The notes: generated by a model from the letters alone, not told the origin. A stretch of DNA of 64,000 nt from Petrolisthes cinctipes (GCA_033782935.1 JAWQEG010001379.1:1-64000); one strand, 5' to 3'; shown: positions 48,001 through 59,519, counted from the stretch's first letter. Program-made: numbers and translations.

Positions 48001-48837
48001 GTGAGTTTGATGATCATACCTAATACATATAGCATGATCATTTAGGTGACTACGTAAACATGAGGACTTACTACCTTGTCATCATTTCAGTTTCCAGACT
48101 CAGAGTATGACCGTGTACCCGCCAGTCGTTTAGCTTCAAGTTGGGTTGACCCGGTACCGGTATAGTCTTCAACACTACAACGGGCCGTGACCTTCAGTGT
48201 GATAACCTCAGTCAGGCACCACACTCCTGAAGCCATCAGTGGACATCATATGCCTGGAGTCACAGAAAACCTGACCAGAAGCTGTATGCTTTTTCCAACT
48301 GTGCCGCTTTCTCTCATTAACCCTTTGAACGGCGAGGGCTTCCCCTCAAATTAATTAAATCGTCTGGCGTCAGCCAAAATAAATCTTTTAAGACCTAAAT
48401 AAATTGGCTGCTTGTTTCATGGAAAAGATATTTTAGCCATTTATAATGCGAGAAATGTCCGTTAACTACATTACATCGCCATGCGTTAGCCATGGTAAAA
48501 AATAAACTTGCCTAATAAAGGGTTAATTTATTTGTTAAAGAAATAAATATTAATATTAATAAATATTAGATATTAATAAAAAAACATGTGATGTGTTGTA
48601 GTTTTAAAACATGAAAGGACTTGTACCGGAAATTCATTAGATAGATTTATATTTGAGTGGCATTTTCCACCGTAATACTTTATACAAATAATGATAAAGT
48701 AATTTCGTCTATGTGTAACTTATGGTTGTTAGATATTAATGATAGCTCCTCGTTAGCAAGGTATTTTAGTAGATACTTAGATAAGGTATTTGTGAAGTGT
48801 TAGCAATGTGTGACTCACTCTTCCTTCTCCTCCACAG

Positions 48838-49544
48838 GTACAATGAACTATCCTTCCTCGACCCAGGCGCTCTTTGCCCTCATCGTCATGATCATCGTCC
48901 TCCTCTTCATCTTAGTGTACTGCTGTTGGGGCACTTTCTCCTGTGCTCGCCAAGACGATGCTTCGTCCTCTGAGGAGTCGAGGACCAGGTTGGGGCCATC
49001 ACAACAACAGGTACCTCACTTCCTACAAGGAGGTCATGCAGTCATCGTCCCCATCAACAACATGATATATGTCGGTGACCCTGAATCCCATCGCATTTTC
49101 CAGATTCCACTGAACCAAGACAAGCCTCCAGCATACACTGAGGTATACAACGGTATTCCTCCACCACCTTATACCACAGGCAACACTTCCACTCCTGATC
49201 CTGAACCCACAAGGTCTGCTATTGATCCTCCGTGTATGAGGAGAATTGTCATTGATCTTCCTCCTTCATACAATGACTGTTTACATGTCCCGCCAAATGA
49301 CCAAGGAGTATTGTCACCTGAACCTGAGCACCAAGACAGGGTCTTCAGCGAGCAAGACCCAACCAGCCCTCAGCCTCCACCTTCAAACAACATTGATACG
49401 GAAGAAACAACACCTGTTGCGTCCTCCCCTCCATCACAGGAGTATTCAGTGAATCCTCAAGACGAGATCGTACTTCTGCCAGATAATCTCGTGACGTCAG
49501 ATGACCGCCATCCTCCATCAGATACTACATCATCCAACAAGTAA
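48838..49544 (+). CDS. Gene 2, main exon: single-pass membrane protein with three PPxY motifs
   Basis: The acceptor is CTTCTCCTCCACAG at 48837, and the frame is open to TAA at 49542-49544. With the first exon it predicts 250 residues. Residues about 25-43 form one membrane span (ALFALIVMIIVLLFILVYCC), followed by juxtamembrane cysteines and a long cytoplasmic tail. The tail carries PPAY (112-115), PPPY (124-127) and PPSY (157-160) and an acidic Ser/Pro-rich C-terminus. PPxY motifs recruit WW domains of NEDD4-type ubiquitin ligases. IDLPPSYNDC resembles the LPSY-type sorting motif of insect Commissureless, and NDFIP and WBP1-type adaptors have comparable layouts. The architecture parallels gene 1 (14496-19012). 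Function as a ligase adaptor or sorting receptor is inferred, not shown. Identity as a real gene is well supported by codon-regular sequence and splice sites. Confidence 0.87.
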
Positions 49545-49974
49545 ATTGTACTAGAATCTGCTCAAATAACTTTGATCTCCTAAATACATTGTTACGACAA
49601 GCGTTATTAGTCTGATTATTAGCTTGAGATATTTTGTATGAAAAATGGTTCCAGTAAATATACAATATACGCATGAGAAAGACTGTTATCACTGCCTAAA
49701 ATTAATTGGAATAATAATTATATTGCATAAATATTCATGACAGATAACTACTTATTGGAAATGGTAGACATAGGTTACTCCAGTTAGGCAGTATAGACCA
49801 CATACCGTAGCTCTCTGAGGTTATAATAATTAATGTGCTTCCCCTTCAACACGGTTTGTGTGGAATCACGAGTCTGTGTTGGCTCTCATGGACCGGAGAT
49901 CAGAACACTATCATAATTATAGCCTCTACCTTTGCACAAGCCCGATGCCTTGTTTGGGACAAAATTTCTTCCCC
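49545..49974. other. 3' flank of gene 2
   Basis: AT-rich sequence, with no perfect AATAAA immediately behind the stop; probably 3' untranslated region then spacer. Confidence 0.4.
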
Positions 49975-50130
49975 TTAAGGATTCCCGTGTTGTAGTCAGA
50001 AAATTGGAGGTTAGAGAGTCCTTCAAACATTGCCACAAAACACCACCTACATTAACGGAGTTTGTTTCGTGGCATAGTCAGGAGGAATCAGAAGCCACCA
50101 AGTTTTATACACGATCACAGGGTCCCTTAA
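49975..50130. mobile_element. TTAA-type palindromic MITE, family A, intact copy
   Basis: TTAA at 49975-49978 and 50127-50130. Left GGATTCCCGTGTTGTAGTCA, right ACACGATCACAGGGTCCCTT. AAAATTGGAGG pairs with the degraded CCACCAAGTTTT. It lies 430 bp downstream of gene 2 and may contribute to its 3' region. Confidence 0.9.
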
Positions 50131-51400
50131 TGTGGGCACCTACAACCTGTCTGCACGTGGGGACTTCCTTATCATTATCCTTGTGTAGACATATTATTAA
50201 AAATAGGTAGGTTATATAGAAATTAGGGCAGTCGACCACATGGAAAGGCGACCTCGGAAGATTTGTCAGGGTAATACAATGGTGGACATAAAAAACACAA
50301 GAACATCATAATTCCCTGTCAGCTCCTGATACAAGACTCGTCTCTTTAAATCCACATAACTGTCAAGCCTATTTATAAACTCGTTTGTTCTTATATTTTT
50401 CTGACAATTTTTCTGCTCACCCACCACTTTCTTACGTGTGAAAGGAATGAGTGTAAAGGACACACAAGAAGAATGTGCCAGGCTACAAAGACCTTACACC
50501 ACAAGGGAGAAGGAGACAGAGAGGGGACAACAAGCACGTTAAAGAAGGTAAGGAGGGACAGCTAAAGGAAGGAAAGATAAATTGAGGATGAAAGAAGACC
50601 GTTCTAGCCTGGTAGACCATGTAGGTAGGGTCAGGATTCATAGAATTGGGTAGGACGAGGGAGAAGATGATAAGGAGGCGAGACGGCAAGCACGAAGAAA
50701 ATAGAAGGAAAGTAGGGACAGTTGAAAAATTACAGGGAGTGATGAAAGGAAAGGTAATGACTTGAATTCGTAGGCTACGTCTGAAAGAAATATCCTCTCT
50801 CTAATTTGACAAGTTTAAGGGTGTTGCATCATGGTGATTCACTTTACAAGACCTGTGAGTTATCCATCCGGTATTCATCCATTTAATTATTATATCACGT
50901 CCCCTCCCCTTGATTTATATAAGGTGAGGGGATGGGGTGCGCTAAATAAAGCAATTTGTCCTGCAAAGGGATGATGATGATGATGATGATGACAGTTCTT
51001 GGTGCCATATATTCCGGCTTACATGGTAGCTCACATCCTGGCAAGGACAAGGTATAGGCTACTTATCTTTGGACGTAGTTTACAGTGTAACATAGCCTTA
51101 CACCACCACTCACGTGACGGAGTCTGAAAAACAAGTCACTTCACGTGACACAAACGTGGAGAGAGAGAGAGAGAGATCTGTAGGTTACTGGAGGGGCCTG
51201 GAGGGCACAAAGATGTTTCCAACTAGGTCTAGCCTAATAGGAAATACCTTGTCATTTTGCCAACTAAGGTTTCTATTCCCAATTTGGGTAACTTGCTGAT
51301 AGAAAACAGATCCAACTGATGTTACACTAGTGGATGTTAATATTCAGTAATGTAATTCTGCAATACAAAAGATAGCTCCTATTTCTTCTCACCCCAACCT
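50131..51400. other. Spacer without recognisable genes
   Basis: Purine-rich between 50500 and 50760. An ATG run (GATGATGATG) lies at about 50970-50990 and a GA run at 51161-51175. No exon supported. Confidence 0.4.
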
Positions 51401-51564
51401 ATGTCCACTTTTTCCCCCCTTGGAGTTTCACCAACGGTATCCTCCAAGGCTCCAAGAATCTGTAGTATCACCCACTCTTTTCAATTTATACATACATGAC
51501 TTACCAACACCCAGACACCACAAATACATGTAGCTTCCTACGCAGATGAGATAACACTCACATG

Positions 51565-51735
51565 TACACACAGCAAAAAAACTATGGTTACAGGGGGGTA
51601 CGATGGATTTCATACTGAACAATCCGGCTGTCTTGGTAGGGTGACTACCAATGTAACGAAGCTGTTATCAAAATCCTTCGTTCGTGGTTCATTCTGTATC
51701 ACACAGGTGTAACCATAGTTTTTTTGCTGTGTGTA
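51565..51735. mobile_element. TA-flanked MITE inserted in the LINE
   Basis: Perfect inverted ends CACACAGCAAAAAAACTATG and CATAGTTTTTTTGCTGTGTG (the match extends to 26 bp), bordered by TA. The LINE sequence CTCACATG-TA-CACACAGAAG reads through once the element is removed. The perfect ends point to a recent insertion. Confidence 0.9.
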
Positions 51736-52114
51736 CACACAGAAGTGCAGACCAGCCGCTCACATCCTCCAACCCTACCTCAACACACTTAATGCCTGGC
51801 TCACCACAAACAGACTTAAAATAGCATCCACCAAGTCAACTGTAACCCTTCTCACCAACTGGAACGCTGAATACTGCTACACACCACATCTCACCATAAA
51901 CAACACACCAATACCACACACACACACACAAAATACTTGGCATAACATACAACACATCTATGTCATTCAATGAACATATCACAATCATAAAAAAAAAAAA
52001 TGCATGCAAAGACTTAATGCCCACAGATCACTTGCAAGCACAACATTTGGACACAACAAAAACAAACTCTTGCTGCAGCCTCCACAAACTCACACCACCC
52101 ACTACACTGCATGG

Positions 52115-52463
52115 CCTGGTGAGGGCTGGTTCTATCCAGAAATGAGGAATCTGGCATCCTCTACCACACCCTGGCCTGTTCTGTCTGTCTCTCTTACTAT
52201 CTCTCATTCCTTCTGGGTAGCTGACGAGATCGCCTGATCGGGTGGCACAACAAGGAAGACTATAGACGGTGGGAATGTTGGCCCAGGGATACATGCCCGT
52301 GAGCCAGCAGTCCCCTCGTGTGTTGCCTTCGAAGAAACAGATCTCACTATCACCCTGACCCCCATTTGGGGGTCCGAGCATCTGCGCGGCTTCGGTCAAC
52401 CAGACTCGGGACTGCTCGGCCAGACAGTCTGGGGAACTACAACAACAACAACAACAACAATAA
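52115..52463 (+). mobile_element. SINE with a tail shared with the host LINE
   Basis: About 350 bp with no reading frame interrupt the LINE. The 3' part, CTGCTCGGCCAGACAGTCTG then GGGAACTACAACAACAAC, copies the 3' end of the surrounding LINE (CTGCTCGGCCAGACAGCTTG..CAACAACAAC at about 52930). Imperfect flanks CACTACACTGCATGGC and CACTACATGGC may be a target duplication. The 5' part is not clearly tRNA, 5S or 7SL derived. The boundaries are estimates. Confidence 0.65.
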
Positions 52464-52984
52464 CACTACATGGCAGATCACCCACACATGCCAAGGAACA
52501 TCAAAACAACACCCAGTACATGATACCATACACAAATACTATCATCTCTTACACCCTGCCCACCCCAACCCAGTCTCCAGAAACATATCCATACTCAAAT
52601 CACTCAGCAATCCATCCAATCACTCAAGAACAACACTCAGCTGCTTGCACGACCTCCTGACTTCCACCCTTCTGAATCCTCCCTTCCCCGTGAGGACAGA
52701 GTCTACCTGGCCAGGCTGCGATGTGGCCACCACCCGGCCATTCTGATATATCAGAAGCTGGAATGAGCCATTGTAGATGCCTGTCCGGGATGCAACACAT
52801 CACCCAACTCTATTAAATACATTATGGAATACTGCAATACACACAACCACACTCGCCAACAACACAACATGCACTCTCTGAGGGCATTGTGGGAAAGCCC
52901 GGTTCAGGCCTCCTCAGGAGCTTGGGGCTGCTCGGCCAGACAGCTTGAGGATCTTCAACAACAACCACCACCAGCCCTATCATG

Positions 52985-54660
52985 TGACCACATAAATAAT
53001 CGGCTACTTAGCTAGGAGCAGTAATGGGAGACCAGAACATTTTGAAAATTGTATCACAGAACCAGCTCTGATGAAGGCGTGAACAGTTGAGAGACCACGT
53101 CTTGACCGTATGATAGCTTGAGGTCGACAGCGGCTGAACTACAGCTTAGTTCTACTAAGAAATTGAGGGTTCATTCCCTCTCTACTTGATTAAATAATAT
53201 TTATTAATAAATAATTTACATTATAACCATTGGTATCATATTTAATGATAAGAAAAGAGGCTGTATTAATCCCTAAGTTATGAAAGGAACCACTAAAGAT
53301 TTTCTAAGCTTGACACATCACTTTAAATTCATGTTTTTTGTTCCCAAAGATACATTTACATCTCAAGAAACATAATTACACTTATTAAAGGGAATTCACC
53401 TAGGATCCATTCACATTATAATACAGTACAATATTTACATTAACCTACTTCCCAATTATTACCAGGTCCAAACAAAACAAGTTTTTAATATCTCGAAGGT
53501 ATCAGTCAGGAGGTAGGTTCCAAATATTTTCCACAAGTATGAGCCATATGTGCACTGGTGATGCAATCATGTGCATGAATATCAATTAAGTCATGGATGC
53601 CATTGAGCAACTTCAATTCATACCAAATATCTATGATATCCAGTACTGTGCTATATGTTAAAGTCAATATCCATACACATCCTGTACACCTATAACCCAT
53701 TCAGAAGTAAAGTGCAGAACAATGGACAGGAAGGGAATAAGAGCTAAAGCACCTATGACTGGTGTGACTTAGCATTTGGCAGACACACTCCGGTACAGTA
53801 TACACTACAGTATCTCAATGAAGATTATCGACATTGTTTCAAGATACACAAACAAATAAACTACAGGACTGAGCATATTATATAGGTATACAGTACAGTA
53901 TATAGACACAGTGTTTAAACAATGGTTTAATTGGCTAGTATCCCAGAGGGAGCTCAGACCCTGGTTTTCTTTGGCAATTCATTATTCTGGGATACATATG
54001 AACCTATGCACCAATTTTTTTCGAGGAATGGTGATGATGCTTCAGACAAATGATATGGTACATATTACCACAATTTGGGTAATAGGAGCTTGAAGCTGGG
54101 ATATCATGCTAGGTCATTTAAGGGATAACAGCCAACCCATTCCCAGTACAGTTGTGGTATGGCATGAACACATGGATTACTTGCGAAAAAAAAAAAAAAA
54201 AAATCGGTGAATATACTGTTTAATACTGGTTAATATGTTTATTATAATGGTGAAATAGTGGCAACAACTTCACAGACTTCAGCAACTGAAGGAAACGAAT
54301 ACAGAACTTTTCTACAATTTTAGGCAGTATAAGGTTTATAGCAAAGGCTTTGTGAAGAGTTGGGACTGTTCCACATTACTATACCTCTTTTTCAAACTTG
54401 AATTTCTTGAATAAAATATATAGTCACTTTGCAGGTGATATAATTCATACCATAGCCAGTGGGAAAAATACTTTCCAGCTTTAAATATAACGCAGAAAAG
54501 TTCTCCATATTACAGGCACAATACAGTGGCGGATTTCTAATCGTTCATTGGATTACCAAATTGATTAACTAATGTTAGGTAATACTGTATAACAGTCCAG
54601 TGTATACTATACTCTGTTGTTTTGGTAGCCAAGGGGAAACCTTGGATTGTGGTTTACAGT
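52985..54660. other. AT-rich spacer downstream of ATG10
   Basis: No gene seen; an A run lies at 54186-54203. Confidence 0.4.
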
Positions 54661-54672
54661 ACCATGATGTTA

Positions 54673-54678
54673 TTTATT
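54673..54678 (-). terminator. Candidate poly(A) signal for ATG10
   Basis: TTTATT on the plus strand reads AATAAA on the minus strand, about 100 nt beyond the stop codon. A second AATAAA overlaps the last two codons and the stop (around 54775-54783). Confidence 0.45.
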
Positions 54679-54774
54679 AAAAATATTATGGAAACCTCAA
54701 AACGTATCCAACATAAATTGCTGATCTAATGTAATAGGAAATGGAAACCTTGAATCGTAATTGTACCATCTTGT

Positions 54775-55422
54775 TTATTTATTATAATATGTGATGGGAA
54801 CTTCAAGGCCAACTACAGGTCCAAACATACTCAGCCAACTTATTAGATACTTCTTCACATCTTTTGGTGTCTGTTCACTCTCACAACACACATTACTCAT
54901 TAGTTCTGCAGTGCGACATGGATGCAGTTGAAAAAATGGTCGACCCAGTACAGGATGTTCTGTCTGAGTTAAAGAATTCCACTTATTATCTGCGATCTGT
55001 TCACAAAACTGATTACTGACCCTTTCCCATACTTCTTTCAATGTTAGTAACTTTCCTGATGCATACCAGGCATTGAAGTAGAGTGCTGGGACAGAGTGGC
55101 TTAGACTATACACAATGTGGTACTCATAGGTGATGATGTATCCAGGAGTGGAATTGCTGACAGATGAGGGGTCAGGTGGTTCTGGCTCCTGTGTGAAATC
55201 TTCAATCAACTTATCTATCTCATCCGGACTTTCTGATTTCTCTGCTGTAAGTTCAGATATGGATGTGGACAAGTCAGCCTTGAAGCACTGGGTTTTACTG
55301 AGGTAGATGGTACTGCTGTCACTGGCTGAGTGGCACATTACCCAGGAGTCTCCCAGCTCCTTGGAGACTTGTAACAATACCCTGCAGCCGGTCACAAACT
55401 CTTCATATGTCAAGCAGGCCAT
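54775..55422 (-). CDS. ATG10: ATG10, E2-like enzyme of the ATG12-ATG5 conjugation system
   Basis: ATG10 takes ATG12 from the E1-like ATG7 and transfers it to ATG5, a cytosolic step needed for autophagosome formation. The predicted 215 residues (human protein: 220) contain the family signature in order: TYEEF near the start, GDSW at 24-27, ITYEYHIVYS at about 97-106, LTLKEVWE at 126-133, TEHPVLGRPFFQLHPCRT with the catalytic Cys at 169, and YLISWLSMFGPVVGLEVPI near the C-terminus. The start at 55422 is preferred over an in-frame Met further upstream. Minus-strand TTATTTAACAG 29 nt ahead is an acceptor, so the extra upstream codons are probably intron and leader. The coding part is a single exon with an acidic loop (58-90) typical of variable length. 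SNF8 starts 4.6 kb away on the other strand. Confidence 0.95.
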   Translation of the reverse strand: MACLTYEEFVTGCRVLLQVSKELGDSWVMCHSASDSSTIYLSKTQCFKADLSTSISELTAEKSESPDEIDKLIEDFTQEPEPPDPSSVSNSTPGYIITYEYHIVYSLSHSVPALYFNAWYASGKLLTLKEVWERVSNQFCEQIADNKWNSLTQTEHPVLGRPFFQLHPCRTAELMSNVCCESEQTPKDVKKYLISWLSMFGPVVGLEVPITYYNK

Positions 55423-55451
55423 AGTTGTAGCACAGATCACTGTTAAATAAA
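55423..55451 (-). other. ATG10: 5' untranslated part of the ATG10 coding exon
   Basis: Twenty-nine nucleotides between the acceptor TTATTTAACAG (minus strand) and the ATG. An upstream non-coding exon is implied but not located. Confidence 0.55.
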
Positions 55452-55559
55452 TCCAAAGTACAGTAAAACAACAATCACCTTTTAGTGCAATGATTTTCAA
55501 AGTGCAAGGCACCAGAATATTAGAAGGGGAGCACAAGCATTCAAAGAATAAAGGCAAGA

Positions 55560-56130
55560 TGAGAGCTGAGGATCGAAGAGGGTGCAGAATCCAGTACAGT
55601 AGTAGGTTTTGCTAAGGAGGGGGCAAGAGTAAAAAAGGGAAGGAGGCAGGTGTTAGATGATTGGATGCAAAGTACAGTACAAGGGAAGGTATGAAGTGAG
55701 GATTTAATAAAATAACTGACAGATTGAAGGTGGGAAATGCCCTGGCCCCTGGGTGTAAATTGGATAACTGCAGGAATGTTGACCTATAGAGGAGAGGCAG
55801 TAGTGGAGTGGATGTAACTTATACATACAATAAGATTGGTTTGGTAGCAGGGAAAGGTGTCAGAAGATTGGAAGGTGAGAGGATGGAAGTAAAGAGTTAG
55901 ATATTCTGGGAACAGTACAGTATATTGTAAGCAAAGTACATGTAGCATGAAAGGAGAGATCAGAGAGAGAGAGCAGTACAGAGTAGACAGGTCATAGAAT
56001 CATTGGGGAGAAACATGAGGAGGTAGGTCACTGTACTTTGCCTCGGTTAGTTAGGGCCTGGATAGTGGGGGAAAAACAAGTAAATAATATATTAAATATT
56101 TAATATTCTCATGTTCTAGCAAAAGTCTCA
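55560..56130. other. Purine-biased spacer upstream of ATG10
   Basis: Irregular AGG/GAG-rich sequence. It may hold the ATG10 leader exon or promoter, but no motif is convincing. Confidence 0.35.
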
Positions 56131-56131
56131 C

Positions 56132-56216
56132 TCAACCTGACCTGACCTAACCTAACCTGAACCAAGGCAGACTACCAGAACCTAACAGGGACAAACTACC
56201 GGGACCTAACCAAGAG
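56132..56216 (-). repeat. TTAGG-bearing repeat, minus orientation, at the LINE 3' breakpoint
   Basis: CCTGACCTGACCTAACCTAA then GGGACAAACTACCGGGACCT; same family as 58195-58330. It replaces the LINE beyond RT motif A. Confidence 0.75.
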
Positions 56217-57190
56217 AAACTTTGGGAAGGGGGACAAACAAGGTCAACCTTGTCAAAAACCTTTGCAAAATCAAGGAACACAACATCCACATTCTTCCCC
56301 TCGGCCAGGTTATGCAGGACCCAGTCATGATGTGCCAGGAGTTTTGATAGGCAGGACCTTCCCTTCCTGAAGCCGTGTTGGTTGTCTGTGAGCAAGTGGT
56401 GGTCCTCCATGTATGCGACAATCTTGTTTCTGGCACATTTTTCAAAGATTTTGATGAGGTGAGAAGTGAGGGCTACCAGTCTATAATTCTTCGGTAGGCT
56501 CCTATCACCACCCTTATAAATTTGGCACACAGTAGCTTTTTTGAGCAGCTCTGGGACCAATCCTGTGTCCAGAGAGCATCTCCACAACTTGCATAGTGGC
56601 TGTGCCAACGATTCCCTACACTTGAGGAGTAGAATGGCTGGCACCCCATTTGGACCAGCTGCTGAATTCGGTTTCAATTCCTTTATGGCCCTTTCTGTAT
56701 CCTCTGCAGTGATGGTGATGTCTGTGATCTGCGCCTGCTGTGTGTGATCAGCAAAGAACTTGGTAGGATTTTGTATGAGTTTATGTGGTTGTGGGACACT
56801 GAACACACTATTGTACTACTGCAGCAGGAGTTGGCAGGATGTCTTTGTGTCCGTTGATTTGTTCCCTTCATTGTTTCTTAGTGGACCAATCTGAGTTTTT
56901 ATTTTTGAGAATCTTTTGCAGTAGCTGAAGAAGAAGTACTTTGGGTTGCGATTGATATTGTCTACTGCCCGGTTTTCTTCGTTTGTCCTTTGATTGGTGT
57001 GGGACTGTTTCAGCTTCTGCTCAATTTCAACTATGTTTGTCGTGATTGACGATGGTGTTGTTTGTACCGGTACAATGGTTCTGTCTGTTGTTTGTTTATT
57101 ATGGAGTCGTCGTAACAGTACCACACCAGGCAACCATTGTTTTTATCATCTGGCCCTTGAAACTCCTTGTTCTTGTTCCTTGGCATAGCC
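56216..57190 (-). pseudogene. LINE fragment (reverse transcriptase fingers and motif A)
   Basis: Minus-strand frames show a linker (NRNPKYFFFSYCKRFSKIK, IGPLRNNEG) at about 56860-57000. After a frameshift near 56810, RT motifs follow: ELKPNSAAGPNGVPAILLLK, YRLVALTSHLIKIFEK, NQHGFRKGRSC and FLDFAKVFDKVD with the motif A Asp. The element stops just after motif A and lacks the YADD box. It is truncated, frame-shifted and inactive. It differs in sequence from the LINE at 51420-52980. Confidence 0.85.
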
Positions 57191-57251
57191 TACTATGTAG
57201 GAATCGGAACACTCTAATGCACCAAAAAGATATTCCGGTATTTATTGAAAA

Positions 57252-59235
57252 CATTACCATTTTGTAGCAGTGTTGCCAGATCCGGCTAGGTCCCACTATT
57301 TTGCCACGGTCATTTCCTGTATTTTACCACAGTTATATCCCGGTAGTTTGCCCAGGTTAGGTCCCGGTAGTCTGCCCAGGTTAGGTCCCGCTAGTCTGCT
57401 GTAGTCTAGGTTAGGTTAGGTAAGGTCAGATAAGGTCAGGCTAATTTCAAAATGCCCCATTTGAATATGCCCTATCTTGGAAATGGGGCATTTATGGAGG
57501 AAATGCCATAGAAGAAAATAGTCTTAGAATGGTCTAAATAAGTGGGTATTTTAGGTAGAAAAACCGTATGCAATAGGGGTAATTTTGTCAATATTTACCG
57601 TTTTCGTCAATCACACACTTGTACAGTGATGTGTGGTAACTGTTCAGTCTTCTTGCTAGTGTGTGGCAAATTTAAATGACTGCACACTGGCACAGTCTCC
57701 TCTAGTTTGTGTAGAGTCTTTAGATTCTGACATTTTCCAAAATCTGGGGCACAAGAAGCCAAAAACTTTCCAAAATCAGGGACATAAAAAGTGTCTGATA
57801 ATTTATTGAGATTGGCTAAGCTCGAGACAAAAGACAAATGAGAAACCGTTGAAAAGGTTATATCTCAGGACACCATCACATCAACAACAAGTCAAGTTCA
57901 ACAAGAGTAGGCAGTAGTGTCGACTTTGGTAGGGAGACGAACCCACTACACCTCGTCAAAACAAACCCGGGGACATTATTTTTTAGTTTGAGGATTTCTT
58001 CACACCACAAAATCATCAGCAAGGTATGAATAAATCGTGAAAAGATAATGTAAAAAAAATATTCAGTGTCTTTGCTGGGTAAATTTACAGAAATACTGTA
58101 TTCACTATATTGTATATTTTAGTATCATTACCCACTATTTTGGACCATTCTAACATACTATTCATCTGTGGTGTTTCTCTTGGAGATGCCCCGTTTTTGA
58201 GATATGCCCCGTTTTACAAACATAATTTGGAAAATTAGTCTAACCTAACCTGACCTTACCTAACCTAACCTAGACCACAGCAGACTACTGGGACCTAACC
58301 TGGGCAAAATACCGGGAAATAACCGTGGTAAAGTAGCAGTGTTGCCAGATCCGGCTAGGTCCCAGTATTTTGCCCAGGTCATTTCCTGGTACTTTTTCAC
58401 AGTTATTTCCCGGTAGTTTGCCCAGGTTAGGTCCCGGTAGTTTGCCCAGGTTAAGTCCCGGTAGGCTGATGCAGTCTAGGTTAGGTTAGGTAAGGTCAGG
58501 CTAATATCAAAATGCCCCATTTGAATATGCCCGGGCTATCTGGGAAATGGGGCATTTCCAAAGAAAATGCAATAGAAGAAAAGTGTCCTAGAATGTTATA
58601 AATTAGTGGGTAAATAAGGTAAAAACATCGTAATACCAACCGGCAATAAAGTAGATAATTACCATATCTATTCTATTAAGATGTTTTTACCCTCTTTACC
58701 CACTAATTTATACCATTCTAAGACACTTTGGTATGTATCTAGACTATTGCCATTTTGTAGCAGTGTTGCCAGATCCAGCTAGGTCCCAGTATTTTGCCCC
58801 AGTCAATTCCTGGTACTTTACCATGGTTATTAATTTGCCAATGTTAGGTCCCGGTAGTTTTTGCCCAGGTTAGGTCTAGGTAGTTTGCCCAGGTTAGGTC
58901 CCAGTAGTCTGCTGCAATCTAGGTTAGGTTATGTAAGGTCAGGCTAATTTCAATATGCCCCATTTGAACTTGGAAATGAGGCATTTCCGAAGAAAATTCC
59001 ATAGAAGAAAAGTGTCTTAGAATGTTGTAAATTAGTGGGTAAAGAAGATAAAACATCCTAATAGAAAATGGGAATATAATAGATAATTACCGACTATCCT
59101 TCTATGGCATCCTTTCATGCCCCATTTCCAAGATATTCAAATGGGGCATATTGAATTTAGCCTAACCTAACCTAACCTAAACCGCAGCAGACTACCGGGA
59201 CCTAACCTGGGCAAACTACCAGGAACTACCGAAAC
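57252..59235. repeat. Nest of fold-back repeats carrying TTAGG-like cores
   Basis: At least five related units: plus orientation at about 57252-57560, 58331-58640 and 58745-59060; minus orientation at 58120-58330 and 59090-59235. Plus units start TAGCAGTGTTGCCAGATCCG and pass through GCCCAGGTTAGGTCCCGGTA and TCTAGGTTAGGTTAGGTAAG. They end in AATGCCCCATTTGAATATGC and a TTAGTGGGTAAA tail. Neighbouring units of opposite orientation could pair over more than 150 bp. No coding capacity. Confidence 0.88.
58575..58735. repeat. Palindrome inside the fold-back nest
   Basis: AAAGTGTCCTAGAATGTTAT at the left is complementary to ATACCATTCTAAGACACTTT at the right, and TTAGTGGGTAAATAAGG to CCTCTTTACCCACTAA. 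Arms are about 50 bp with a loop of roughly 55 bp. Confidence 0.85.
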
Positions 59236-59519
59236 ATACACACCTATATGGAAAGTGCTTGTTTTGTGGTGTGCTGACCATGCCAAAATATGTTATAGGG
59301 GTATTTCCAAGCAGAAAAAGGTTTGTTTACCTTTTCTAGTAATTAAATATGAGACTAAAGTATGGTTTCGAAGCAGTGCGGGGTCTGAATTGACATGACA
59401 ATCAAACACAGATTTAGGTTGATGAAATTAACCAATCACAGTACGAAAACGACGATTCAAAGGTTAATAACAAAACGTTAGTGACACGACAAAAAATAAC
59501 TTCTTTTTCGTCCCACTGT

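Larger units (their letters stand above)
51420..52980 (+). pseudogene. Decayed jockey-like LINE, RT core to 3' end, with two later insertions
   Basis: Reading fragments in several frames reveal the RT: an NGILQGS remnant near 51430, SPTLFNLYIHDLP at about 51470-51508, and SYADEITLT near 51536. The YADD box has become YADE, losing one catalytic Asp. After the MITE, LNAWLTTNRLKIASTKSTVT continues the palm/thumb region. After the SINE, the C-terminal part runs to MHSLRALWESPVQ and ends with GCSARQ then a CAACAACAAC tail at about 52957-52970. Frameshifts and stops make it inactive. The 3' end matches the fragment at 62259-62570. Confidence 0.82.

Noticed and set aside
53506..53700. 64-codon minus-strand frame
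   Set aside because: No homology recognised and short enough to be random.
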